DNA of 64,000 nucleotides from NCBI RefSeq assembly GCF_047495875.1, contig NC_092466.1, forward strand, positions 18,720,561 to 18,784,560. Direction: 5' to 3'. This DNA comes from Pithys albifrons albifrons. Lineage: Eukaryota > Chordata > Aves > Passeriformes > Thamnophilidae. The translations under genes and the position numbers were made by a program. Below are positions 26,104 to 38,913 of the stretch, piece after piece; positions within the stretch are counted from its first letter, which is position 1, and the number at the start of each line of letters is the position of its first letter. The notes beneath the pieces were generated by a model. That model did no database searches. It saw nothing but the letters and a program-made list of their open reading frames with translations, and was not told the DNA's origin.

Positions 26104-27047
26104 ACTACTAAGAAATTCTCTGAACCACCTAATCTAACTAGATGACTGAATTCTTTTTAAAAAATGGCAAGTAGTAAATAGAAGGAAACAGGGTGGTTTC
26201 AACAGCTAGTAGGTGGTGGGTTACAGGGGATCCAAATGCTCCTATGTTACAGTCTACATTACAGATGTACGGCAGGCAGCTCAGCTGGGGGGAAAGGCTA
26301 CAGGCCAAATTATTATTCTATTATGCTTGTGTAAGACTAGAAGAAGCCTTTCAGCCTGAAGTGGTTTAGAGAAATTGCTGTGTTTTCAGCAAGTCAAATG
26401 CACTCTTTCTAGAAACCTATCTCGTAGGCAAAATACTAAGCTATAAAGGCTCTATTGAATCTTTGCTTTGCTGTAGAAGCACATCATTCACTCATGTTTT
26501 TAAAGCTCCTTTCATTGGCTGGAAGGCCAGCACTGTGCTGAGGGTCTGTGCAATACCCTCGCTGTAGTTCGCTTCTGATCGGTGACATGGACTGACACTG
26601 TTGTGACACATAGGCATAGGGGGAGGCATAACTTTTATGCGCTCTGAATATGAGGCTCTAGGATGAGTCTCAGCTGAGTGCACCTGAAAAATTCAGGGGC
26701 AGCTGAGCACCACAGCACAGAAAAAAAGAAAGAAAATCTTGCCTGCTGCAGAGATATTCCTTGTTGACAAGTGGCCCAGTTGGAGACAGATCACCTGCTT
26801 CAGTCTGTTGTGTTATTCCTCCCTCTAATAACTCTCTTGAACTCACCCTGCAGACGGACCCTGGCCCCTTCCTGCTTTGGAATGAGTTCATTTTTAGCAA
26901 TTCCATTTCTCCAGTTCACCTGTGGTTTCTGGCTTTGGTGTGTGCAGTTGGTGGAGGTAGCATTGGCAACGTACTGAGTGATAGTCTGCAAAGGCAGGTA
27001 CATTTCTGTGCTGTCTGGAGGACCTACAAGAAGTCTCAGAATTGTTT

Positions 27048-27085
27048 GGTGCCTCAGACTTCTCATCTGTAAGACAGAAATTGGG
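27048..27085 (-). repeat. Possible MIR-like fragment, antisense
   Basis: The plus strand reads 'gcctcagacttctcatctgt' and then 'aagacagaaattggg'. This resembles the antisense MIR phrase 'cctcagtttcctcatctgtaaaatgggg'. It is a short and diverged match, which fits an old SINE relic but is not proof. Confidence 0.4.
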
Positions 27086-30000
27086 AAGGCAAATGCATGT
27101 ATGTTACAGGTCATTTAATGCACAGTTTCCTTAGGCAACATATAGCTGGTGTGGCTTAAGGTGATACCAAGGCTGTCCTGGATCACTTATGACTAACACA
27201 AATGTGCCTGCAGTTAGGGACCACTTCCACAATGCCACTTTGTTTAGGAAGAACTCAGCCCATGAAAGTTTAGACAAAGTTTGAAGCTTGTTTGTGGTTC
27301 AGCCTCTCTCGACAGACATCTGGAAGGAAAAGCTCAGCTACTTAAGCATGCTTATACACTGCTTCCAAGGCTGACAGCAGGGATGGAGGGTACTCAGTGT
27401 GTGGCAGAAAAGGTTTCACCCCAGCATCTCCAGAAACTTCTGGACACTGAACTGCCCATGGTTTCAGAGGGAGAAGGATCCCAGCCTTATCTAGAGGCTG
27501 AGAACTCTGTGGCCACTTCCTTCCCCAACAAGGGGTGTTCAGGCTTTAACTCTCCATGAATCTGTATGAAACAAGGAAGGCCCCAGCCTCGATCAGCACT
27601 GGCACTGACCCTTGGCAACTCAACCATTGTGACTTTTAGGTACCAGCAAATTTATTGGTTAATAGTTGCCATATCCCAGAGCACCTTCAGGTCTCATGTG
27701 CTCCTCTATGTGCCACCTGGCTTTGAGCAGTGGGGTGACAGTGACATAGACACATCTCTTGAAGGTGCCTTGTGGCCATCCTGGCTTGCTGGCTGTGCTG
27801 GCTAGTAAAGGAAGAACATTTTATCAACATAAAGTCAGAACTCTGCAACAGGCAGAAACTTGACATGTTATTCGCATGTCACCTCGGTGACAAGCAAGCA
27901 GCTGTCTGTGGACATCTGATCTGAGCAGCATGGGCTGCCCTTTCTGTGTTGGCCTGGGGCTTTGCACCCTGTCACTGACTATTATGTCATGTTACACGTA
28001 GATCTAGAAGCTGACCCTGTGTAACACGGCATAAAGCAATGCAAGGAATATATTGGGACAGCGTGGTGGATCCTAATCAAAAGCATATGTAGAATATATT
28101 TGCTCTAGTCAAAACTGTCGTGTCTGTCAAAGGAGAAGGCAGCTCATTAAATGTTGAAGTATCCCTGGGCTGGTGGGTCCTGGAGCCTGAGAAATGCAGG
28201 ACCTGAATTCCCCCGTTTTACAGCTGTGCAGAACAAAAACTAGTACTGGAGTAGAGCTGTAGGGAGAGGCTGGTGTTGGGAATCGGACACTGGGACAAAT
28301 GACCCTAGCATGACTGCAGCTGCTGTCAGAACTTAGAATCATGGCCATGGAAAGAACTGTTCCATTTTGCAAGCCAGTGTGTGGAGACCTGTGAGGCTAG
28401 CAAGTGATCTTGTTACTGCTCTCACTATGCTCACTGTGAACTTGACTGTGGCTAAAACTCAAGCATCTGTAGGTCTATCTTTTAGAAGATAGAACTTATA
28501 AAACCAGAGCAGGTGGTTATGGTCACAAGGATTTATGCCAGCCATGCTTTCCTTTTATTCAGGAGATTTAACCCTAGGCCACCCTTGGAGAGTGTGTGTG
28601 AGCTGGGCTGTTTGGGCACATTTCTTTCTCAATGTGACTCCTCTGGCAAAGAAGCTGTGGCTTCCTGACCTTAAGTTCAGTGGATTTTCAGCCAATGTTG
28701 TTCCATTCAAGAAACAGTAATTAGGAGCAAAAGCTTTACACCACAGACCTGTGAATAGGGAGCTTTCCCAGTTGTTTTCATTTCAGTGTAATATCTAGAA
28801 TACATCCTGTGAAGGAGGGATTGCTACAGGAGAGCAGCACTTAAGCCTCCTTTTCCCACCAGCCACTACAGCACTTGCAGGCAGAGCTGAGACTCAGCAT
28901 TGCCTTAAGAGAAGGATATCATCTCAGGAGGGATGATTTGTCTCTCCAGAAGTGTGCAGAGTGCAGATCCCCACATTTTGGAAAATGCATAGCAAGCTTT
29001 GGGTTAAGATCCTAAAGGTGATTAGTTTCAACCTGGTGGTGTCCCTCCCATCCTTCAGGGCCCTCTGCCAGAAGAGTACACTGTTTCTTGAACTGTTTTA
29101 ATGGCCAAAATGTGGATGTCATCTGCCCAAGTGGTAATTAACCATGGGCTCAATTCTGCTCACAAACAACTGTTTGGAACTTACTTCTCAGAGAACTCAA
29201 GCTTCTTCAGTTCCATTCCTGGACTAACCGCAATGTTCTTATAACTTAGGAAGTCTAAGAAAAGTCAGTCTATGGAAACCAGTGCTATTTTATCTACAGC
29301 CTTGCAAGCCTTAGCTTAAGTGGCATCACTGCTTTAATTCACTTTGTGTAGTGATTTTTTGATATATTTCAAACTTCTGAGATAAGCAGACCTGAGATGC
29401 AGGGATGACAACTTTGGGTTATTCATTGCATAGGGAAAAAGAAGACATTGTTTTAGAAAATATTGCATGTAAAAACTTGCTAGGCTGTAGAACTGTGGGC
29501 TGGGGGTTTTTGGGGTCTGCTTTCATAGGTGATTTTTTGAAGACTATCACAGAACTACGAAAAAAAATTATATATAGTGTTTGTTAATTTAAACAGAATT
29601 CAGGGATTTAAGCTCTTTTTCATTCAAGAGTTGCACGTGTCTGCAGTGGAGTTGCTACTGAGTTGATCCACACATTTGTAGAGGTCTGCTGGCTGTATGA
29701 GTAGCCCTGTAGGAGTTACTGCTCTTCCATGGAAGTGTTTGACCTGGCAGTATATTAGATGTCTGCACAGTCTGAGCAGTGTTTACTCTGATAATGTATC
29801 TGGCTAGAAAAACAGCTAATTTTCAGGGGAACACAGGTGTGCATTAGTCTTAGTTGAAATAAGGAGTACCATTTTCATGGAGCTTTAAAGATTTAAATTA
29901 GGATATTATTTTATTTTAGTATTATCTAAAAGTTAAACTCTTTATAAGGAAAGATGCAGAAGCCACTGTGAATTGGCCACTGTATTTATTCAGGAACAAA

Positions 30001-30306
30001 ATGCTTTCCCTAGTCTACAAGGTTTTCCTATTTTCAACTGAAAGCACTTTGCAACCCATCAGTTTTGGTTCTTTAGACCTAGAAGTTCTTTGTCACTCTT
30101 CAGAGTCATTGGTTTATAGTTTTTTAAGTTCATGAGATTTTTATTCCCTTTCTTAAAACTTTTATGTTCATACATTTCCTTATGTCATTAATACAGAAGA
30201 AAAAAACCTATAAAGCATATGTTACTAATGTACTGCTCAATATTTTGGAATCTGATAAGACTTTTTCAAATGACTGACATCACATATGTCTTTCAAGGAT
30301 GTGAAT

Positions 30307-30328
30307 AAACCATATGTAAACCATATGT
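30307..30328. repeat. 11-base tandem duplication
   Basis: The word 'aaaccatatgt' occurs twice in direct succession with no mismatch. It contains the palindrome 'catatg' (an E-box) in each copy. It lies in very AT-rich DNA, so simple slippage duplication is likely. Confidence 0.85.
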
Positions 30329-32885
30329 TACATCTATTTCAAAGATTGTTAAAAAGTAAATAGTGTAATGAAATTAACTTACAATCATGAATCTGAAATG
30401 TATATGCAAGTATTCATAAGAATATTTCTCAAATGCTCCTTAGGGTAGCTTTTGTTTTTAAGGTATCCTGATTTAATCCTAGCTGGCAACTCAGTACCAC
30501 ACAGCTGCTTCCTCCTTCTCCCCCCTCTGACCCCAAGGAGATGGGTAAAAGAATCAGAAAAAAGGCAAACCTGTGGGTTGAGATAAGAACCATTTAATAA
30601 TTGAAATAGAGCAAAATCTAATAATAACTGCAATGAAAAGGGAGATAATAAAGAGAGGAATAAAGACCAAGAAAGACAAGTGATGCACAATATAATTGCT
30701 CATCACCAGCTGACAGATTCCCATCCTTGAAGAGATCAACTTCTCCTGGCTAACTTCCCTCAGTTTCTATACTGGGCATGATGTTATATGGTATGGAATA
30801 TCCCTTTGGCCAGTTTAGGTCAGCTATCCCAACCATGCTTTCTCCTTACTTGTGCACCTTGTCACTGACAGAGCATGGGAAACTGAAAGGTCCTTGACCT
30901 GGAGAGCAACAATACAACATCAGTGTATTATCAATGCTATCCTTGTACTAAATTCAAAACACAGTGCTCTACCAGCTACTAAGAAGAAAATTGACTGTAT
31001 CTCTGCCCACACCAGAGAAGGTATCAAGTATGATTTTGCTATTTGTGTGGCATTATTAATACACTGATTCATCTTTAGTTTTCTCATGTCACAGCCAATA
31101 AAAAGAGCAGCCTAAACTAATAGAATACTTTCTTATTGGCACCTGTTTGGCATGTCCTAGACTTTCCCAAAAGCTCAGCTCAACAGAAAGCCATATTGTC
31201 TTCAGTGTGGGACAATTGTGTGAGTATTCCCTCTTGCCATCTTGTTTCCTTGCTATTCATCCCTCTTCCTGCTGGTACACTGCAGGCACTTCCTACTACC
31301 TGGTAGGATTCTGACTTTGCAGTAAATCAGTAATTTCAGCTTTTGATTTGAGTGTACATTTTATTTGTATGCTAATAAGGTATGGGATTAACTTACATTG
31401 ATACAAAATGTAGAACCAGGAGCTTGTGGTGACACAAAGAAATTAGCATAAAACCCTAACATACGTAACATACCTGTGGGTGCAGAGACGGTACTTTTTT
31501 TCATTTCTAATTTTAATTAGAGAACTGCTTCGAGCAACCACTTTTCTGTTTGCTACCTCCCATTTTCACTTTTCAAAGTATCTTTTTTTTGTCCTTCATG
31601 GAAAAACAGAACTGTCACAAAAATGTTTTTACCAATGAAAACGCACCCTGCTATTACCTCTATGTTGTGGAGGAAAATAATGGGGCACAATAGGACTGAA
31701 TTATGGTGGAAATGCTGAGAGCCTCAGTCCCTGCTCTCTGCAAGGTAAATTCCCTTCCCTCACAGAGATCTCATGTTTTATGTGTTTACGTTTCTTTCAG
31801 GAAAAACTTTTTTAACACAACTGGAATTATAAGGATGTTTTTGCAGATGGAAAGGTGTTGAGCTCAAGGTTTTATGCATCTGTTCTTTGTGCATCTTCTA
31901 TAGCTGCTCAAATTTTTTTTCTTCACAGAAATTTAATAAGGGAAATCAATGAGCAACAAGCTAGTGAGATGATACAGTAACTGTATCCAGGCTGAAAATG
32001 AGTTATCAGCTCTGCACCTTCCCAGTCCAATAGGTAATTGCAGAACTGTGTGAGTGAGATACAAAGAGAGTCTCTGAAAGGCTCAAAATGATTTATAGAC
32101 TATTTCAGACCACAAGAACACATGAAACAAAGTCCAAAATGTTCCAGAAATGGGACAAGAGGGACCTGCTGTCAGAAGCAGCTTGTCATAATAGTTATGA
32201 TTTACCGTCCTCTTCCGAGTGATCTGTACAATCTCTGTCAGCAGCAAGGCAAACAAATAGCATTCAAGGGGACTTGAGATGAGTGTGTGGGAGAGAAGGC
32301 AGCACTGGTGATGGCCACTGCAGACTGAGGCAGTGAAGCCTGCAGAGCTCTGAGCAGAAAGCTCAGAACACACTTTTCACCTCTCTTTTCACTGTGAAAG
32401 AATAAACCCAGGTCAAGTAAAGGAAATATCCAAATATAAGAAGAATTTAACTTTGAAGTTATTCAAAGCTTACTAGGGAATTTAGGTAGTTATTGAAATT
32501 AATGGGATGGTGAATCTGGACCATGGTGTGTTGGAACTTTGAAAATCCCAGTTTAAGATTTTTCAAAGCCACCTCTTTCTCTATTTCTGAGTTCATTTAT
32601 TTCTCCTTTTAGCCAGATGTGAACTTGTACTTTAACATTATTTGTATGTGAAGCAAAAGACAGGTCTGTTTAGACTGAGTACTTTAGGGTAATGCTTCCA
32701 TTTCTGCAACTTTCAAATCTGCAAGAGTTGATAAACTATTTTGCTTGCGATCCCCCTCTATGTACACTGCAGACTGCAGAGATTTCAATTAATGCTAAAA
32801 GGTTTGAAATCCATATTTTTTTCTTGATATAAAGGAAAGTTATCCAGTTAGTCCGTTACTTTTTAAAACAAAACAAGCTCACTGA

Positions 32886-32953
32886 GGTTTGTTTCAAGTT
32901 TTATTTGCTTGTTTCTATTTGTTTTGGGTTTTTTTGTTGTGGTAGGTTTTTCT
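32886..32953. repeat. G/T-rich low-complexity tract
   Basis: Plus-strand GTTT, TTTG and GGGTTTTTTT words run for about seventy bases with few A or C. This is another member of the GTTT/AAAC series. Confidence 0.7.
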
Positions 32954-35900
32954 TAAGTGGGCTCCAGTTCAGCAACTAGTAACTGAAAGACCGATAAATT
33001 CTGAGACAGTCCATTCTGTGCCCACACATATGGTGCTATATGCTTGGCCAGGAGACCCTTGGCATTTCATAATAGCTCATCTCACTCAAGAATAGATATT
33101 AATTATGACATTAAAAATAATCAAGCAAAGGATCCACTTTATTTGTGACTCATCCACAGGTATGTTCCTACTGGTGAATAGCATGACCCGGGTGTGAGTA
33201 TATGTCTGTATTTGGGGGGGGGTGTTGAGAGACTTCTGTATTTGGGCATTAAGGCATGGTTCTCGTATTACCAGGACTTCTGTAGTCCGTGTGTGCTACT
33301 CCACATCATCTTCACAAGCACTACTTGCCTCCCAGGTTGATGTCAATGTATCTTCCCATATTGAATTCCTTCTTCTACAGTCCCCATATCCTTTCTCTGA
33401 CCTTCTACCTTGTTCTGTTCCTCTCTTCATGCCTATTCCTTCCTTTATATTTCTACAACTTACTCGTTTCTCAAGCATCCTATTACAAGTCCTCCTTTAT
33501 TCAAACCTCTTCTCTACATCCTAGAATTCTTGTCTTGGCCTTCTCAGAGATCTCTCATCACTCCTTTATTTCCAGGAAACCTTTATTTTCAAGACAGCTT
33601 CCTTCTGATAGCAAGGAGGTATATTCCCATCTGCATCTATGACAAAGTCACAAAATCTCCAAGGGAATATGGGGACCTAGAACTCCTCCAGGTCTGCATG
33701 CACAAGTTCAGCCCAGTCCTGTACTGTCAGCTCTTTGCCCTCTTTGCTGTCACCTATCTGCCTGAGCTCCCAGGCAGTCCTGTCAGCCATGTGCAAGGGC
33801 AGGCATTGTTGTCTGTAGACTTGCTTGAATGATGATCAACAGCAGCAAGGAGGAAGAAGAGATTTGAGGACACAGCATTGTGACTTACTCTGATCTTTGT
33901 AAGGACAGCTACTGGGGTGTTAAAAGGAGAAACTTTACTTCTCCCCGGAAAGCTTTAGAGGAGCAGCCCTGTTTTTAATGTCTGAAACTCCTTTCCCTTT
34001 TGGAAGTCACTCTCCTAGATTTCCAAGCAGGCATTACTAACCAGTCCACTGACCAGCTCCGGGTAGTATGTTCAGCACCTGAAAGGGGGATGTATCACTA
34101 ATATTCCTTCTTTATGGCTGCCATGCAGCACAGTTTCCTTTTACATCAGGCAACAAGCTCAGCAGCCCCTCTCTCCTTGGACTGGCCTGCTGGCACAGAG
34201 AGCCTTTGTGGGGAGGAAGCTGGTGTTGATAATCCCTTTTAGAAGTAGGCATGGAAGGTGCAGCCTTGGCATTCCTGTCACCAGTTTCAGCTGAGGGCAG
34301 GAACTGAACAGCTGGCAGGACCCGCTACACTTGATTACCAGCACAATATGCTTGAGATTCCTTGGCACAGTGCATGGACGTTACTGGAAGGCTGGGCTGT
34401 GTCCCAAACTTTCCCCTGGCAGAACTGGCAGATCATGTAGCTAGTGTTACTTTCAAGGACTTGGCCAGGCAAAACTTGCCCCTTCTCTATCCCTCAGCTC
34501 CCCTGTACTTGGCTTTGGACTATATTTGTTCAGTGGGTTGGCTGCCTCCCCACTGTGCATTCACAGGGCTTGAGGCAGGGTGGAGTGTGTATATCCACAG
34601 TAATCTAATTCCATCTTTCCAGCGATATCTGACTGTGTATCAGAAGCTGCAGCTTCTTTTAAATTGATTTTTGGCTATAACTTTTGTAGGAAATATGTAT
34701 CAAAAGGTTTAAATCCAGTAGATGTGCAGCAATCTTAAAGCTAGCAAAGTATATTTTACTTTTCTTTTTTAATAGAAATTAGAGCTATAAAAGTTCCAGT
34801 GATAATTCAAGTGATCATGGAATGATTGGGGCAGAACTGTTGCTGGTGCCACAGGGCACTTTACTCTAATAAGCAACTTCAGCACAGGACTGGCATTACC
34901 CTCCCAAGCTGTGCTCTTGGGAAGAGAAGGTCCTTAGCAGAGTCATCTTTAACCACACCAATGGTGTTCAGCTAAGGAGGCCTGTGCAGCACAGACCCTT
35001 AAACCCATTTTATTCCTCCCTAATCCCTGATGCCTATTACATTTCTTTCTGTGGAGCAGTAATGTTGAGCCTTGAAAACCAGAGCCTCTTTACAAGTCGG
35101 AGGGTCCTCAGCAGCCACCTGAAGGATACTGATACCAAACAGCTGCCCCAGGCTAAGGGTGTGTGGAAAGGGCCCACCTTTCCCTCCTGTAAGGCAACAC
35201 TTGGCAGTGCTGAGCTCCCATAACAGTGATTCTGACGGTAACATAAAGACCTTTGCCAGTTCCATGCCATCAGATATGCAGATAGCATATGTATCTCATA
35301 CCAGAGCTACCCAGACTCTTCTTGGGCTGAACACATGCCTTCTGGAGGCTTCTGAATGTGCACTCTGCACCCACCTAATTAAGCACATCCTCCCTCTCAT
35401 CTGTGCAGGGTGTTTGCAAGCTCCAGAAATGCCCCTGCTGAGACTTAAATGGAAATGGCTGCTTAGCATTTGGAGAGTCCCTAAACACAGGGACTGAGGT
35501 TGTGGCTGACAACCACTGGTATTACTGGTAGAAGGCAGAGAGCCAGGGCTAGCTGGTAAGTTTGTCATTCATCAGTTTGATGTGATCTGTGTGCCCTGAG
35601 ATGGGGGAGTGTCACTGGGCACCGCTGTTTCTCTTGGGCATCACTGATTTTCCTGTCTTCAGAAGACAGCAGGTCCCTGGGGGCACCTAAGGGCTGGGTG
35701 CAAATAATCCATCTGGAGGGCACTTTTTACACAACAGGACCTAAAACTGAATTTACCTTGCTTTTGAGTTTCAGAGGATGATATCATTCCTAAATAATTA
35801 GCAGCAGCAGCAGCTTGCTAGTAACTGTGAGAGAAAGCTTAAAAGGTTCTGGTTTAGGATGAAGAGGTTGTAATTAGCTGCTTACGTTTGCATTTCAACT

Positions 35901-36120
35901 ACAGAAGTGGAGTAACTTCAACCCAGCAGTGATTCCTGTGAATCCTTTGATTCAGGGTCACAGTAGGCATCAGCAGGCCTGTTACAATCTGTCACCAGGT
36001 CTACCTAAAGACCTAGACTTGGCCAGTCAACATAAAGTGCTATTGTGCATACACAACCACTGGATAAAAGCAAATGGCTGGTGGGTTTTATCTTTCCCAA
36101 AAGTGAGAGACACTCTTTCC

Positions 36121-36154
36121 TTTTGAGGAGTATACTGTTTTGAGGAGTATAATG
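36121..36154. repeat. 17-base tandem duplication
   Basis: The words 'ttttgaggagtatactg' and 'ttttgaggagtataatg' follow each other directly and differ at one position. It is a two-copy direct repeat, evidently a recent local duplication. Confidence 0.9.
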
Positions 36155-36806
36155 TTCTTGACTTGACTCTGTTACTTAGTGGACACTTGCTGTACAGTTC
36201 CCTTTGAAGTGCCCAGCTATGTGCAGAGAGAAAAAGACAGATGTGTAGCTTTGGAGTGCATGGGTTTCATGTAATAGGTTAAATGAGAGTCCTTGCTGCA
36301 GTTGTTACAGATAAGAAGTGGTGGAGAAGCCTGTTTCCCTGCCTCCTTCAGGCTGGGGTAGTCACCAGCATCTTGCCACAAGCAGGGTAACAGCTGTCAT
36401 TTACAGCTAACTGAGCTGCTGAGTATTAATGTCTTCTCTTAGCAAAATTGTCCTTCCCTTTTCCCCCTCACCCATGTCCCTGAACATGGTCTTGTTTTGA
36501 TTCTTGTGGTTCTGTGAGCATCTGGATCTGGCTTATGACACAGGAGGTTTTTTTCTGTCACGTGCTCAAATAGAGTTGTTTAGCACAGTTTTATCCATTT
36601 GTGGCTGTAAGCCCAATTGGAAACATGTGGGCTGGTTAAAGGCAGGTGGTGGGATTTCTATTGTTAATTAGGCTTCAAATTCCATTGTGTTCCCTGTAAC
36701 CAGTGGCCCAGGCTTGGATCTCAGTAACACCAGACAAACCCCATTAGTGAAGGAATAACCCAGGATCTGAACTGCTTATAAACCTCATAAGTTTGTCTGG
36801 GGTCCT

Positions 36807-36846
36807 GGTGTTTTGTGTTGTTTTTGTGAGAGATTTTTTTGTTTGC
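36807..36846. repeat. G/T-rich low-complexity tract
   Basis: A short run of GGTGTTTTGTG and GTTGTTTTTG words ending in a T7 run. It resembles the other GTTT tracts but is less pure. Confidence 0.55.
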
Positions 36847-36870
36847 TTCTGCTTAAGACAGTTGCATGTG

Positions 36871-36960
36871 GCACTGATTTTTCTAAAAATAAAAGCCTCT
36901 TCTAGCCTGGAGGGGATAAAGAGAAACTTTCTGGGGCCTGCAGGGTCAAGGCCAAGGTGC
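36871..36960. promoter_or_regulatory. Candidate enhancer words: MEF2, GATA, ERR-like
   Basis: Within 90 bases there is a perfect MEF2 consensus word ('ctaaaaataa', 36883-36892), a GATA-type 'gataa' (36915-36919) and 'tcaaggcca' (36946-36954), one base from the ERR/SF-1 extended half-site TCAAGGTCA. This combination is typical of muscle or heart enhancers. Such short words are common by chance and no gene is nearby, so function is only inferred. Confidence 0.2.
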
Positions 36961-38913
36961 TAGGATTAGACAGGAAAAGAAAGGCCTCCTTTCCCACCAG
37001 CATGTTGCCCTCCCTCCCCCACCAGCCCATTTCCCTTCTGCTCTGCACCCAATCACTAATTTAATCTCTGAATCAAGGGGCTGTCGTTTTGCACTAGGTT
37101 GGGAGCTGGTGTTCACTCCTTGTGGGCTCCACCAGTAATTAGAGTAACACCTTGTGTAAAGGTTTAAGCAACAAATGCCTGTTGCTTCAGCCCACCCCAG
37201 CTGTAACCCAGGTTCATTATCACCTTAGAAGCTTTAACAACAGCTATGGTGGGGTCAGTCTGGTCACAAAGGAGAGTTACTGTTATGGAGAGTGTGTATG
37301 TGTGTCTTGGGAAGATGACACAGAAAAAATAAGAGGCTTTACAGAAAGTAAAATAGAAGTAGAGTGGGGTGGGGCTTAGATTTATTTACTCCTTGGGGAG
37401 GTTGGGTAAAGGTAACTGTGCAGGTACCTTAGCTGTCTCTTTCCTGTGGATAGGAGACCTCAGACTTAACTCCTCAACCACTCTTATTCCCTGCATCACC
37501 ACAAGTTTCACTGTGAGTTAGACACCTTCAATATATTTACTGATTCAGCTGTTGAGTACTTGCTGTCCATTAAAATCAGCACATCTTACATGAAGGATGT
37601 GAAACACCTCTGAGGTTTACTCGCTTTATCTTTTGCGTCTTCACTATGACGCTGCCCACAAGAGTTGGTTTTGCAGAAAAGCTGCTGCAGCACCAGGCCT
37701 TCAGGGCTGGGAGAGCTATCATGGTCATCAACTTTCTCTTTTTGGGCTGGGGAGCTAGTGTATGTGCCTCTGTGCTGTGGTACCACAGCCAGAATTTTTA
37801 CCCATTAGACAGGGCTGCTGTTAGCTATCATCCCTGATCATGGAGACAGCAGAATTTGGAGTGCCAGTGCAGGGAAGAGGAAGGAAAGAGGGACAGAACA
37901 ATACTAAATCTTCTAGCTCAGTTTTTTCTTTCCCACCTCTGCTCCCACTCCCTCCCTCCACCTCAAAACTAAGGCTTAGACCATTTGCAAGCAGAAGGAT
38001 CCAAAGGGCAGAGAGAGGCGTGATCACCTTTAACACCAAGATGCAGAAGGGGCTACAACTCTGATGTTTGAATATCAGGCTCGAAATGCTGAGGATCTTT
38101 GTGGATTGGATAGATTAAAAAGATAGGTAAACCAGCACAGTTTTGTGATGATGACTCACTGTCAGGGGCCAACAGAGCCACTGAGCTGAACCTGTTTGAC
38201 AGGAGAGCAACAGTGCAATAGGGAGAGGATCACATAAGTGCCAGGAATCACAGTAGGTGGATTTTTATTTGCTACATCAGATCAGAGTGAGTTTCCCCTA
38301 AGAAGCCTGGAGAAGCTATACATTTAACTGCCCTGGCCCTCAGAGAATTCTTGGGGGTTGAGTCCTGCTCCCAACCTCATGTGCAGGAGAGGAAAGAGGA
38401 TGCTGAAATCAAAACTTTGTATCATGTTTTTTCCTGTTGTGTCACCAAGTTTCTTCCTAGGTTGCTGTCAGGGTTTGGACCTCTGGCACTGATGTTAAGT
38501 AATCACCTTTCACAAACACTCATCTTCTCCAGTGTGAAAGTTATCTTTTTCTTCCTCTATTTTCTATCTAGACTGAGAAGGCTATAGAGTTAAAAATCCA
38601 CATCATATTTTCAGTAGGCTTACCCAATACTCTGAGATGGTTGAAATTTTACCTAAAAAATACTTTCCTATGTGGAATTTGGGACTTCAGTAGAAGCAAA
38701 CTTTCCAGGAGGAGAAAAATGGTCTCCTCCTTGCAGTAATTTCTGATTATATTTTTCAAAATCTGAAATGCTTGAAAACTGAAGTATTTGAGCCATAACA
38801 TCCTAGCTAAAGATATACTTCAGTTTGAAATGGTCTCACGGTGTCTCATGGGAGTTGCTGGCTTCATGTCCCTGTGCAACTCTGTGGTCTGGGTACAGTG
38901 CTCAGCAGACATG

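Larger units (their letters stand above)
26104..32885. other. Unique DNA, no gene recognised
   Basis: No gene is recognised. Frames of 103 and 104 codons on opposite strands overlap at 26761-27114, the usual sign of chance openness. Contents listed separately are a MIR-like scrap at 27048-27085 and an 11-base tandem duplication at 30307-30328. The interval 29860-30400 is markedly AT-rich. A good-looking splice acceptor near 31800 ('tttctttcag') leads into DNA with no convincing exon. Confidence 0.65.
32954..38913. other. Unique DNA, no gene recognised
   Basis: No gene is identified. A pyrimidine-rich stretch at about 33360-33600 keeps overlapping plus-strand frames open (up to 140 codons, 33410-33832); the peptides are low in information and match nothing known. 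A nine-base G run lies at 33214-33222, a (GCA)4 run at 35801-35814 and a 17-base tandem duplication at 36121-36154. A GTTT-type tract (36807-36846) precedes a group of transcription-factor-like words listed separately. Confidence 0.65.

Noticed and set aside
31800..31860. Splice-acceptor-like 'tttctttcag' followed by a short open stretch
   Set aside because: There is no convincing donor, and only about twenty codons are open before a stop.
33410..33832. 140-codon plus-strand frame with hydrophobic stretches
   Set aside because: The hydrophobic look comes from pyrimidine-rich DNA (many Leu, Phe and Ser codons). Two other plus-strand frames are open over the same bases, so there is no sign of a real coding frame.
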